This document shows, piece by piece, positions 25,434 through 37,655 of a DNA stretch of 64,000 nucleotides. The notes under the pieces were generated by a model. The model searched no databases. It was given only the letters and a program-made list of their open reading frames with translations, and was not told where the DNA came from. Source of the DNA: Apodospora peruviana (lineage: Eukaryota; Ascomycota; Sordariomycetes; Sordariales; Lasiosphaeriaceae); assembly GCA_033439685.1 (NCBI GenBank), contig JAUEDM010000001.1, forward strand, positions 372,001 through 436,000, given 5' to 3'. Numbering within the stretch: position 1 is the first letter of the stretch; every line of letters begins with the position of its first letter. The position numbers and the translations under genes are program-made.

Positions 25434-28181
25434 CTATGCCATCGTCCGAGGTTGCCAGTTCTGTTCAAACAGCTGGCTCACGTAGAAATACTCATTTTCA
25501 TAATCGTCTCGCTTCCACATGTCTTCCCATTGCCTTTCTGCACGCAGGGGGTAATCGCATACGTTAGCGTCGCCCCAGTGTCGTGGGCTGCATTGCCCAG
25601 AAGGTCAGGATGGGGTCTGCTTACTTTGCTGGGATGCGTATTGCCTGGTATATCGGACGAATGATATAGCATCGTCGTCTAGTTCTGCTAGGCTCTGAAG
25701 GTCCTGGTCCCTACACTCAGCAGAGAATGGGTAGATGCCCTTGTTGCAGTAGTGAAAGTAGGCTAGAAGGGTATTGGCGCCTGTCTTAGTGTTAGTGGCT
25801 GTCACAATGAAGCCGGTGGACAGATAAACAGCCATTGGGAGCCGTTTTCTTACCAAGGTTGTACTCCTTCACATTGTCTTCTCTCGCAAATCGCCTCTAG
25901 ATGGACAGCTGGTCAGCATCGTGCAGCAACGTCGTGCCGAGACCATTACATGTCGGCAATTACTTGACGAGCGCAAGAAAACTACTTACTTTCATCCCAT
26001 GCTTTCTGGCGTAGTCCGCATCATGCTTGGTGATAAGAGCAATGTTGTGTAACAAGATAAATGTGACCAGGTATGTGATGAGCCACGTCTTCTGCTTCTT
26101 CTCCTGTGTCATCTTTTGGAGTTCCTCGAGTGTGTTTCGACGAAGCTGAGGCTGAACCTGGTGAATCAGGATCGAATCGATTTGAGCACCCATTACGGGG
26201 GGAAGCGGGATTTTGCCGTGGAGTGGGTTGTTATCGTCGTCGATTAGGTTCCGGGGCATTTCCAGAGTTTCGTCTCCAATAATCTCGAAGGATTTGGTAG
26301 TCAGTCTGACCGACATCCAGAGATCTAAAGTGCTTGTGAGTAATTTTCTCTCGATCTCATTTGTTGATGCCTCTCCCATGGTCTTGATAGCGATGGCATA
26401 CGTCTGCCAAAGCAGCTCCTCCTTCCGCCCCAATAGACGCTTGCAACAGTCAAACAATCCTTGCTTGATGTACTCGTCAAATGCGCCCTTAGCAGCATCC
26501 ATGTCGACAATGGCATATGGTGGAATCTTGACCGACTTCTTCTGCCCGTTCGAGACCCACGATCTTTCTAACCTGTCCCCCTCCTGTGGTTGAAATCGCC
26601 GAACTTGGAGCTTCACCCATTTGCCTGTATAACCCTCGGTTACGTGGATAGTCTTCAATTCACTTGCTGCCCAGCTTCCGATATCATCGACCACGCTATC
26701 CTTCCAGCGTTTAGTCCACTCATGCCCCTGGACCTGACCAGGTTTGAACAGTTTAACGTCTGTGATCTTCCAACGCAGGCAACTAAGTCGATACACCCTG
26801 CTATTGGAGGTGATCTTTCTGCACGCGAGACATGGGCCTCCCTCATTATCGGGGTCGATATTGCACTGATGAGTTGTTAGCACGCTCAGGGACAGATGCG
26901 CATGAGATACCACGCGAGATAGATCCATTGACGAGCACTTACCCGAATACGCTGCATTCGACATCGTATACAGCTTCCTATTTTCCTTGTTTTCGCTGTC
27001 GCCTCTCGTTGATCGTTGTCTTTGAAAGGACCCCGCCTAGCTGGAAGGGTCCTCTGATGATGGAACAAATCGAAAGGAACTGATCTGGCCCGGCCGTCCA
27101 GATCGTCAGGGTCGCCCTTAATTTCATAGCCTGGTTGTGGGCTATAGGATACAGGAAGAGCCGCGAAGCCGTTGAGTCGGCTGAAAGTTGGGGAAGTACT
27201 CTCGGCCGAATAAGCTACTGGCATGACGTTCGGCCCAACTGTCGGGCTCAGGTCATAGGACTGGCCCTGTATCCCCAAGCCTGTGCCACCGCGTGTAGCC
27301 TCACCGTTGTTGCTGAATCTGTTGATGGGCGAGGTGGTTGGATAGACCATTTCTTCCCTAGGCGGTGGCTGCATTCCTATGGTTGAGGTGGGCTGTAGCG
27401 GCGGATAACTAGCAAGATACTGCGCTACTATTGCCGGGTCGTCGCAGGGAAACATGTCTGGCTGCTCTGCGGTGATAGGTGCGGCACCCAAAGACACCTG
27501 GCCCTGTGGGTGAAGAGAGACCATGCCATCATCTAGAGAAGGTCTTGACGTGGCATAGTTGTACGAGGTGTTTGGCGGGAGAGCTTGGTATGCTGAACAA
27601 ATACGATCAGTCCTCCCTCTATGGGATCTCGGAGTGTTTGTATACATACCACTTTGAGACTCATAAGTGGTGCATGGAGGACACATGGTAAAATTCGCAA
27701 GGCAGTCTGCTATTCGCGAGCCTGTCCAGCCAGAGGGGAAGGCCGCGTCCGAAAGAGGGCTGAAGGACTTTCGGGGCATGTTCCCGGCATGTCCAGATGG
27801 CCCAGTGGGAACAGGCTTCTCCCGGACATCCTGTGCAACTGGGTCATCGGAGTACGGGGCTGGCATGTGGACGGTAGGGCTCAAGCGAGACCGTTTATGT
27901 AGATGGTGTTGATGGTTGCTGAGGTCCAACAGAAGAGATAAGGGGACATTGAGGGCCGAGGCGGCTTGTCCTAGAATGTAGTTTTGGTGTTCTTGACGAC
28001 CAAGGTCCAGAAGCTTGGAGAGAGGAACAGTTATCCTCACATGAGTCGAGGGAGCCTGCCTCAGTATATATTGATAGTCGACGGGCAGGGATGATGCATC
28101 GAGGCCGTGTGGTGAGGATTGGGACAGGTCCTGGAGCACTCGCTCTGCAGGGGAGTCCTCATGGCAGTAAGCCCGGCGTTT
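25434..28181 (-). CDS. Zn2Cys6 (fungal-type) transcription factor
   Basis: Fungal binuclear-cluster regulator. Exons on the minus strand are about 28181-26943, 26865-25990, 25896-25854, 25780-25625 and 25537-25434; junction phases agree throughout. The zinc cluster is split by the first internal intron: C-IR-C-RMQRIR before it and C-NIDPDNEGGP-C-LA-C after it, giving Cx2Cx6Cx10Cx2C. Unlike most such proteins, the cluster sits about 410 residues from the N-terminus, after a Pro/Ser-rich region. The C-terminal 390 residues end ENEYFYVSQLFEQNWQPRTMA, the usual closing block of this subfamily. The true start is unsettled: exon 1 is open up to an acceptor-like TTAAG at 28182 (frame KRRAYCHEDS...), and the first ORF-like codon at 28139 is GTG. 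An ATG at 28507-28505 followed directly by GTAAGA could supply a one-codon first exon. Target genes unknown. Confidence 0.88.
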
Positions 28182-31100
28182 CTTAATATTATTATTCTAA
28201 ACACGCATCATCAATTCACCGCACAATGGAAAAAGGTAAGGAAACAGTTGAGAAAACGGGGCGGCGTTGGCAAAGCAGTGCGTCCGAACCGGTGAGGCAG
28301 GCCATGACAAGCATGGGGACGGGAGTGGGCTGACGAAGGAATAAGTTGTGTAAGTGGCGAGAAGGGGGTGTGTGAGAGCGTGATGGGAACGAAGGCCCGA
28401 CGGCATGGTTGGAGCAGACACATAATAAGAAATGATGGGGATGATCGATGATTTTGGACATGCAGCTTGCCGCCAGGCCGGGAAGCAGAAATGAAATTTC
28501 TTACCATGATGAGAAGATATCAACAGGTACCTAAGGTATGTTGGACAAAGCCAAAATATGCAAAGACCGATGTACTTGGCCGGCAGGTACCTGGAGTACA
28601 ACTGGGGCCAAGCAGCACAAGGAAACGACCGAGTCAACGGCTGGCAACGCAGACCGAAGTCACAGGTAAGGAGGAAAGCCACTCCAGTACCAAGGAGCAC
28701 TCTCTAGGGAAAGGGGGGTGCGCAGACGAGAACGTCTTACAAGAACGCCATCGTGACGGAGATGGCAGCAGCCCAGACGGCGGGTGGAAAGCTGCAGTAC
28801 AAGTGACTGGAAGCAGCACCCGGTGCAGCTGTTGGCGTGGGGAGCCGGGAGGTACCAGACCGAGGAGGGGTGAGAGGAGAGACGAAGGGGGAGAGGGGGG
28901 AGGACAAGGCAAGTAGCACCCGACCTGCTTGAGGAGCCTCTCTCGTTTTCGTTCAAGGGTCCTTTGGGCTTTACCAAGCACCCTTTCTCAGCGACCTCGC
29001 TGGCTGCTTGCTTCTTGCAGTCGCCGAGCTGCCGAGGCCACGCGGCGATTTGAACAGGCCGATATGCCTAGGCACTCGGAGACTGGCAGAGATGAAAGCT
29101 CGAATTCACGATGCGCAGATGGTCGATCAACGTCGCTGCTCTGGCGGTAGGGAGCGTGCGTTGTGGTGCGAGCCGGAACGGTCGCGATGGAAATCTGACC
29201 GGTATGACCTCTCCCGTTGACCGGAAGGGATTCCGTTCACTGGCTGGCTGACTGACTATCCGTACGTCCTGTGGTGACCTGCGGCGCGCAAAATAGGTAG
29301 CTAGACGGCCCAATTTCTGCGAGGTATTCCGAATGCGTTGGTAAGGTAGAGACGAGGTAGGTAGTCCAATCCGTGTGTCGCCTGGGCGGTACGGTACCTG
29401 AGAGCCAAGTGGTGCCTCTGTGGTGTCTCACGGCCCAAGCCCGGACCCGGGTTGCTGGACGGCGCGTTGGACGCTGGATGGCCGGTGGCCGGTCGGTGGA
29501 GCTGGCGAAGGGGTCGGGGAGCGAACGCCTTTGTCTCGCCTATAGAAAAGGATGAATCGGTGAAGACGTGTGAGGGAGAGAAAGTGAAAAAGTTGATTCA
29601 CCGGTCGTGGGGAAGGCGCGAGCTGACCACTTTTTGGCTCTGCGCCGAGCTAATGAGCGGTGGCAGGCGCGCAGGCACGCAAGTTGGCAAGAGCAGGTGC
29701 ACCCCCGTTGAGGTGGCCCCAGGTGGGCTAGAATAGTGGGTCGTGGACGTGGAGTGTGGAGGTGGAGTCGTCGAACTGTGGAGGTGAACGGGTCAGAACG
29801 GCCGAGATGGGTTCCGGGGCATGTCAGGTGGAACCTGGGAGAACAACCTCTGGACCTGGACTGAAGGTGGGATGGGTTGGACACAATGCGACATCTGATT
29901 GCAGACAAGTCTGGAAGTCTGGGACACGGGAGCAACACTGACAAAACTACGAAATACCCAACTGGAACCTGGCGAATGGACTCGGCAGCTGGTGTCTGTC
30001 TTGTCTCGCACACTGGCGAATTATCTCTCCTCTTTTTTCTTCTTCATGAGACGATCCTGTCTTCTCGGACGCCGGACGCCGGACAGACCAACTTCCAAGG
30101 CCCCGTTTTCTAGCCTGCTGCGGATGCGTCGCACAGAGCCTTGCACGCGTGGAAGCACACGCTCACAGACCTCCCTAGAGTTCCCGTGCCTCCGCTCCTG
30201 CCATCTTTTTTCGGCTCGTCGATGAAGCCAAGCATGGGGGGAGCGTGGCATTATCTGCAGCTGCTATAGCCTCCATCTCCCACCAACCCAACCACCACAA
30301 AAAAAGGGTACCCTCAGAGGGGTCTGTGTTATATATGCAGTATCCGTATTAAGGTATCGCAGTATTAAGGTATCGCAACCAAAATTGGCAGCGTTGAAGA
30401 CCCAAGAAAGAGGCCACCAGTTTGAGGCTTGAAGATGGGAAAGGGGAAACAGAATTGAAATTAGCTATCCGTGCCCAAGCCAAGCGCGAATCGATCTCGA
30501 GCAGTGCGGGGATCAAATCTTCAACAAGCTCCACCCCTCCAAAACACCTGACACTTTTAAAGCTCTTAGCTGCCAGGCACTGCCAGGGCAGGTCAGCCCT
30601 CATCGACGCGTGCTCGGCTCTTGCCGAGTGGAGGAGGCGTGTCAGCCCTTCTCCTTACACTAGCTACCTTACCCAGACAGGCCGAGTTAGTGTCAACGTT
30701 TTCTGTAGCTAAAGGCGGTCGGCTCAGATGAGACAGCCGGCGAAGCTGACCGGAAGGAAGAGCCTGCGCTGCTGCTGACAAAACACCCAAAACAGCCTAT
30801 TGTGTGGGGGAGATCGAGGAAAGGTCGAATGTGGAGGGTTGGTCGATGGGTGCATCTTACTTGTACGTACGACCACCAGTGTGGCCTGGCACGGCCGGTT
30901 GGACTCTTTCCTCAACACCCACCCGGACAGCTCGGCCAGTCCATCCGATTCCATGGCCGGGCCATGAGATGAAGAGTTGTTTTCGTCCCTTTGGTGTCCC
31001 TTCTGCCGGCGACTCTGGCTGGGTCTTTTCTTAGTCTGGCTCATTATAGCTGTCACGAGACATGCATTGCACGGCTGGAGTCACCAAAGTCCCCACCAGC

Positions 31101-34100
31101 TAATCAGCTAATCAGATTGAGCGCCAATGAGCGCCCACAGTTATTGATATCTCGGACTGGTCTCTGCGCGAAGCGAGTCAATGTGTTCGAACCAGACATT
31201 ACGAAAGTCTGGTTTCGGGCGCGGCACAAAACCACTCAACACCCACCGCTCTTCACCCACCTCGGTTGGGTTTTTTGGCTTTTTCTTGTTGGAGCAATCA
31301 GGCCATCCATCCCCCCGCATTCCCAGCTGCCCATCAATCTTGTCGATACCTTCCCCCAGTGTCTTGCTGCATGGAACTCTGAAATTTCTTCCAATCTGAG
31401 GTCCCTTTCCCACGAACATCCGAGATTGTATCCACCCTGTTACAAGGAAAGCGCACTTGGGTGTTGGGTAAGGGTGCGATCGGCTGTGGAGGGTGCCCCG
31501 CAGCGTGAATGTTCGATCAGGGCAACACCGTCGTCACACGTGGCGGCCCCACCTGCCACGATTGTGTTTCGGGAGCTAACTGCTCCAGGTCCAGGAGCGG
31601 AAACGTCACCGCATGCTAGCGCGAGTGCTAGTGTTGATAAGATGAGATGTGGACTGGCTTGGCGGCTTCCACGCTTCCACGTGCCAAGGGTTCACGGACA
31701 GTCCCTCGAGAAGATGAGAACCGGGTTCTATACAAATCCAGATCAACCATGGTTTCAAACCTCATGTGTTACTGAGAGTTGCAATTAGGGGTCTTCCATG
31801 TCATCCATAAACAACTGTTCAAGAGAAGCAGATCAGATGACGGCGTCGAAACAAGCACACAATATCACTACTTCAACAGGTCCCACGGTATCGTCGTCCG
31901 GCACATGGTGTCCCGTCTCTACGTCGCCAGAAGAAAAAAGAATTCTCAGGTCACGTTGGCAGTTCGGCTCCGAACTGTCCACTTCAAAAGGTGAGCGAGG
32001 TATAATCCACGATGCGATGAAAATGCATTCCGCGATGATGTGCCGCTCTCACACTCCAGCATCCGCGCCTTGGGTCGAAGGTGGAGGTCAGCATGCATGC
32101 CGCCAGCTCGCATAAAGAACTCTCGATGAAGGTCTCGGTGGGAAGGATGATTACATATGATATACCATACCTCTGGGTAGCTATAGAGGACTTTTGTCCG
32201 CACCTATGTGAAAGAAGATGAGATAAATCCTTGGAAATGCAGGCAATACCTTCCTTACCCACTACTCCGTACTTGCTGTTCATAACTTCATTCCTGTTTG
32301 GGCAGATACGGACCGAATTCCTGCTATATATCTCGAAGGTAAGTGGGAATCGGTCGACGATCTCGTAGCAGAGATACAAGATGATGCTCAATGTGTAAGT
32401 CGGCTTAGCTCCGGTGGTGCATAGAATGAAGACATCCAAAAGTACCTTACCTATGTGGAGTTTCGCGAGTTCCTTCCAGTCTTTGCAAGAAAGCGGCGCG
32501 TGGTTCCGGCGACGAGACGGGAACCACGGCCGCCAGCAGTGGGGAGCATGCCTTCCCCATCAACCATGCAGTACTACCAACGCGTTGGGGAAAGAGCATG
32601 TGTGTGTTCCGTCAGCATGACTTCATCAATTCAACCGCGGTACCTTACACACCAGTCTGAAGTCGATAACTGTGAAGCCCATGGAAGCCAATCAACCAGG
32701 GTATCCGCTGGGGTACCCGATCTCCACTGACAACTTCAACATCCTCCCCCCTATCTAGATAATCGACCATCGAGCATAAATGGTATGGAGGCGGTCTGCG
32801 GAATCCGGACTACTGATACTGAACCCCCATTTGACCCCCATTTGACCCCCATCTCCACTAGTTCTAACGTGTACGGATTATTCTAGTGTCGGATCGCCGG
32901 TAGCCAATTCACTCCGACTCCAAGGATCCAAGGAATCGAGTCGGATTTCCAACTTCCTTCTCCGGCTCTTTCTGATATCTTGGCTGCCTAACCCGTAGTC
33001 GCTTCCGTTTGGGGCATATTTGGGGAAGTGATATCTAACCCAATTTATGGATTACACCGGTGGGAAATGTTAACCCCCGGCAAGATCCTCGTCGGTTCTA
33101 CGGAAAGGACCCTAGTTCTGCCGCATCGAGACATGTGGCAGCCTCTTCCTCAGGTCATGTACCTCGCCGAAAAGAGGGCATATTCACCAATTCGCAAAAA
33201 AGAATTTGAGAAAGGCGTCCACACCTCGGCCTAATCTCGTGTCAGCTCAAAAGGCCAGACATCGATCGGTGTTTGTCATCGCGTTCGGCATGGCTTCTCG
33301 ATCACTGCGAATGCCTCCAGACGAAGTATTACCGGTTCTGCACGGTCGTACGAATGGCCCCTCTCGCGCGTCTTGGATATTGATCTCATCGACCGATCAG
33401 AGACAGGGTCACTACCAAGCATTCACCTATACACATCGCCAGGTTCGCATTACTGCTGCAATGCAATGCGACACAATGCATATCTGACCCTTGGTCAACG
33501 TCGATGACTCGACCCCCCAGCGAGAAGGAGAAGCTGCCGAGAAGCCCGACTCAGATGAGGTGGGTGGTCTAGACATTTTGGAACTCGATTCCCCGCATAG
33601 TTCACCCTGCGATACCACACATGAGCCAAAAGATCGGGTTTTCGATCCAATCTATACTACCAGCTTCCTTTGGGTGTTGGTGTAGGGGATAGGATCCCGG
33701 CGAGGAAACAGGCATGTGCCCGACTGTGAAACTCGAATCAATCAACCAAGCATGCTGCGCAACCTGGAAACCCAGACACCACTGGTGCTCTTCACGTTGC
33801 TTCCGGCCTGAGAGTGGTTAACTGGCCAATATTCTTTACCGGCGATGGATCCGGCTCTTTGGCTTTCTCATCCATCAGCTGTTACCCAATCAAAGCCTCG
33901 GCTTCCATATGGTTCTCTTCTCTCCGGGGCCCGATGTAAATAGGTATGATGACGTCCCCTTTGTTCGACGACACCCCAATGTCCTGGTCAACTGACTCTT
34001 CACCTGCCGTCCAGAACTGGTTGCTGCGATTCTGGACCAGTCATATAAATGCTACAGCCCCCCCGGGTACCACCCTACGGACCATAGAAACGCCCCAGGT

Positions 34101-37100
34101 TATGTTTTCCAAATAGATTAAAATGGTTAAAAATCTTGATCATCTTCGGTTTGAACTCGACACCGCACTACCGTTACAAGACAAGAGAACAGTCACCTTC
34201 CACCGTGGTGGTCCGGAAGGCGGGAACATCGGATCCCTGTTCATAACTATCCCCAGCTTCTCCGACGTGACCCACCAAGATTCCTCACAAAACACTCCTG
34301 GCCACTCGTTTCCTTAACAGCAATCAGCCCGAAGGAAACGTCTGGATCAGAAACTGCGGGGCTCCCCCGAGCCGCACTTACTGCATACCGAGTTCTAGAT
34401 CCCACCACCCCGTCGACGAATGCCTACCTGCCTCCTAACACCCTGACTTACCGAGCACTAAGCAGAGACAACCAGACAGGGGCCTCAAGAGGAGAGAGCA
34501 TTGTGAAGCGGCAAGCCTAAGAACAACCGACCTCGATACGAATACGCTGTAGCGACTCGTCCCTGCGATTACAATGCCAGCAACAAACGGATCCTGGCAT
34601 CTTCACCCTCTTTGTGTCGGATGATCAGAGGAGCATCACACATCTACCGGGATTGGGGCCATGTTCGGCTACTTCCGCATTTCGATATCCTCCCGCAGCG
34701 CACTACAGTAGACTGGTCTCGCGGAAGCACTCTGGACCTCGCCTGTTGACCGGTCAATAAGGGCCTGCAGATGCCTTATGGAGTAGCGTTGGAACAAGCA
34801 ATGAACAAGCTCTCCCGGCACCTCAATGCCATGATCCCCGAACCTCCCAGGTGACTCCCAGAAGAGGATAGCGAGGGCAAATCATGGTGGTGAGTCTTGC
34901 CGAAAGTGTCACTGTTTGGTATATCCTGGATTTTCTCGACCATTTACCGTCCCAAGTGGACGATGCCCAGTTTCGGTGTTGCTCTCTACATCCACACCCC
35001 CAGACAGTGGAGTCAAGTCGTTTGAGGCACAGCGCTTGATGCATTCGCCAGGTGAATACCTACGGTGTAGGTAGTTCCTATCTACTGGTACTCGAAATCC
35101 TGGTTCGGCGTTTGGTAAAGTTTGTTTTAGCGTTGTTGTCGAGGTTTCTAATTATGGGAGATCTTCCAGGCTCTCATGCCCAAACGGTCGAGACAAGACA
35201 GTGCAGGACACGTTTTTAGCACGAAGACGTTTCAAGCTAACCTTCAAGACTATCAAACAGCTAGTTGACTACGTATTTGATTCCAGATCGCTCTCCAACT
35301 ATTGTTTGCGGTCAGGCATTGCCCACGGCTGTCGGTCTGGGTATTCAACGGGTCTGCTAAGTGTCCCGGTTCTTCTTGCTTTTGCATCTAATTACAATGT
35401 AAGCCATGCAATAGTTGGCCTCGTTTCTCACCATGAGTAAGTATTTCCAGTCGCGTTGATCTTGTTATGGGAAGATTAACAAAATCCCGGAAAGGAGGAC
35501 CCTCAAGACAACGACATCGGAAAAAGCTTCCTCGCGCACGCCATGCCAACTTTGGTTCCGAGCCTCCCGTGTTGATCCTGTCCACCGTTGTATGCCATTC
35601 CCTGAAGGCAGCATTTCAAGCACGATTCTAATCAGCAATCTTGGTGGAGATGGTGAGAGATCTCTCTGGGGAACGAATCACGTATTTCATTTCAACAGGC
35701 CATAGCTCATGGACCGACGTAAGGATCTGGCTCAGGATTGAGATGTTCCTCTGTCAAGCAGAGTCTGGTTCCAGAGCTCAAATATTCTGCCGTGCTGACG
35801 GATTGGATCCAAGCTTCGACACCCCCTTTCGCAGAAACACGACGGCCGCCCGTCCCAGACTCGGACCTCCACAAGGCCGTCCCCGACATCCAAACAAAGC
35901 CTCGTCTCTCACATCGATGCTATTACGTATCCCCTTGCGGCTGATGCCGGTCAGGCACCAAAGCTGTGGAGGGATGAAAAGGCGGCAGGCACAAAAACTG
36001 CCATGTCAAAGAGATTCGCGTGCCACAAGCCATGCACCTCAAGCCTCCTGGGTCTTAATACTGCAGCTCGATCGCGAGGTGCTGTTACTTTGATATCACT
36101 CGGTTCATGCTCATGAAGATGGGGTGTCGTGGTGTGATTGCTTGCTGAATGCTGCGGCACAGCGCTGTCGACGGCGGAGATCCACACCATTCCCACCGTC
36201 CCCATTTGTGCTGATGCATGCATAGCCCGAACAGGACATGACGACAGCTGGCCCATCCATCCCCAACTGCTCGCGTCACCAAGATACCTCGCTGGACATC
36301 CCACAAGGCCTTCCATGGCTTTCTCGAATGTCACCTGTCGCGTCGGTTGTTCACGGGCTACTCGGTACAATGCCCTCTCATCACATGCCCGCCCGCCTCC
36401 AATCATCTTCCATATCACCGCTCAGCAGCATTGAAGCTCGCAAGAGTGGAACGCCGTGAGCTTTCTTGGCAAAAGATGAAGCAAATCTGGTTCGTTGACC
36501 GAATTGCCGGCTGCTTTTCTTGCAAGAGAGCGGTTTTCAGAAGCTCGCGAGTCCGAACCGGTCAACTGGGGAGAAAGGACAAGCAAGACCAGATGCTGGC
36601 TCCAGCTGTCAGCTGTCCCCATTCATTCCTTGTCCGAAGCGTGCGGGTGAGCAGTGACAGGTCCAGTCGTGGCCAACACGTCAGTCGTCGCAGCTGCAAG
36701 ATGCCGACAGTGGACACCTCAGGGTCTTTGTTTCCACTTTCTGTCTTCAACGACATCCGACCGGTGACTTCTGTTTCTCAACAAAATGTTTTGACGGAAA
36801 CGGAAAGCACGGGCGGTTAGGAATGGTTGCGGTCCGCCTACGGATCACACCTGCGGAGAGCATCGCGGCTTCCCATGCTCCTTCCGTTATGCCCCGGGCC
36901 GATGCTGCGGTCTGTCAAGCCGATTGCGCTCTCGAGTCGAAGTACCGAAATCGGCCAATCATATGGGCCCGTTGGCCTGAGGCTTTCGTCCTTGCAGAAC
37001 AGCTCCTTCCCGAACTTTTTTCAACCCTATGCAGTAAAGTTTGCATTTTGCATTTGTCGCCGAACCCCTTCTCCGCACCGAACGGCTGTTCCCTCACGCC

Positions 37101-37655
37101 ACTTTCACCACCGCCCGTCCGACTCATTCCTCCCCCATGGTGATTGCCCGCCAGCGCAGCAAAGCCCGATTGTCGAGTGGCATTACCTCATACGACGCCT
37201 TCGCCGCCACTGTCAACGCTAATTTTGCGAGCAGCGTACGCGAATTCCCTTCCAGGTCGTGGTGGGTAGGAGCGTTCGGTGTACCGGATTGGATTCTCGG
37301 CCGGGACTGGGACTCCTTCCTTGAAAATCACGGTGACTTGGGCGTTGTTGATGAGATCAGAGGCGGAGACGGGAGACTGCAGCGGGTAAGTGCCCTTGCT
37401 TTGCCATTATGTGGGAGCAGATGTAACCGTGGCGACATCAATATCGATATCAATGTCGATGTTAATGTCGATGGCAACAGTCCGGGCCGGCGAACTCATC
37501 CGTACAAACCGGCCCGCCAGGTTGGCGTGGCCCCAAACAATCCATTATGCAGTAGTTAACAAGCGCTTTCAAGGGAAGATCCCAAAAGATTCATTCTATG
37601 GCCCATATGTGCAATTTGTGGCTCTTGCATCTGCGCAGCCAACTTCATCTCCACC
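28182..37655. other. Gene-poor region of about 9.5 kb
   Basis: Includes the 5' UTR and promoter of the Zn2Cys6 gene (left) and upstream sequence of the kinase (right). Open frames such as 30991-31788 (+) and 31984-32439 (-) were read and match no family I know. A short direct repeat of CCCCCATTTGA occurs at about 32823-32850. A possible exon ending in a strong donor is at 37138-37386, and a coding-like minisatellite is at 37434-37478. Otherwise I see nothing definable. Confidence 0.5.
37434..37478. repeat. ATCAATGTCGAT-type minisatellite
   Basis: Imperfect tandem 6-mers (ATCAAT, ATCGAT, GTCGAT, GTTAAT) upstream of the kinase. One frame reads as alternating Asp-Ile/Val-Asn, but it lies after a GTAAGT donor and is probably intronic or UTR. 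Confidence 0.65.

Noticed and set aside
30991..31788. 265-residue open frame on the plus strand
   Set aside because: No recognisable family, no conserved motif, and composition like translated non-coding DNA.
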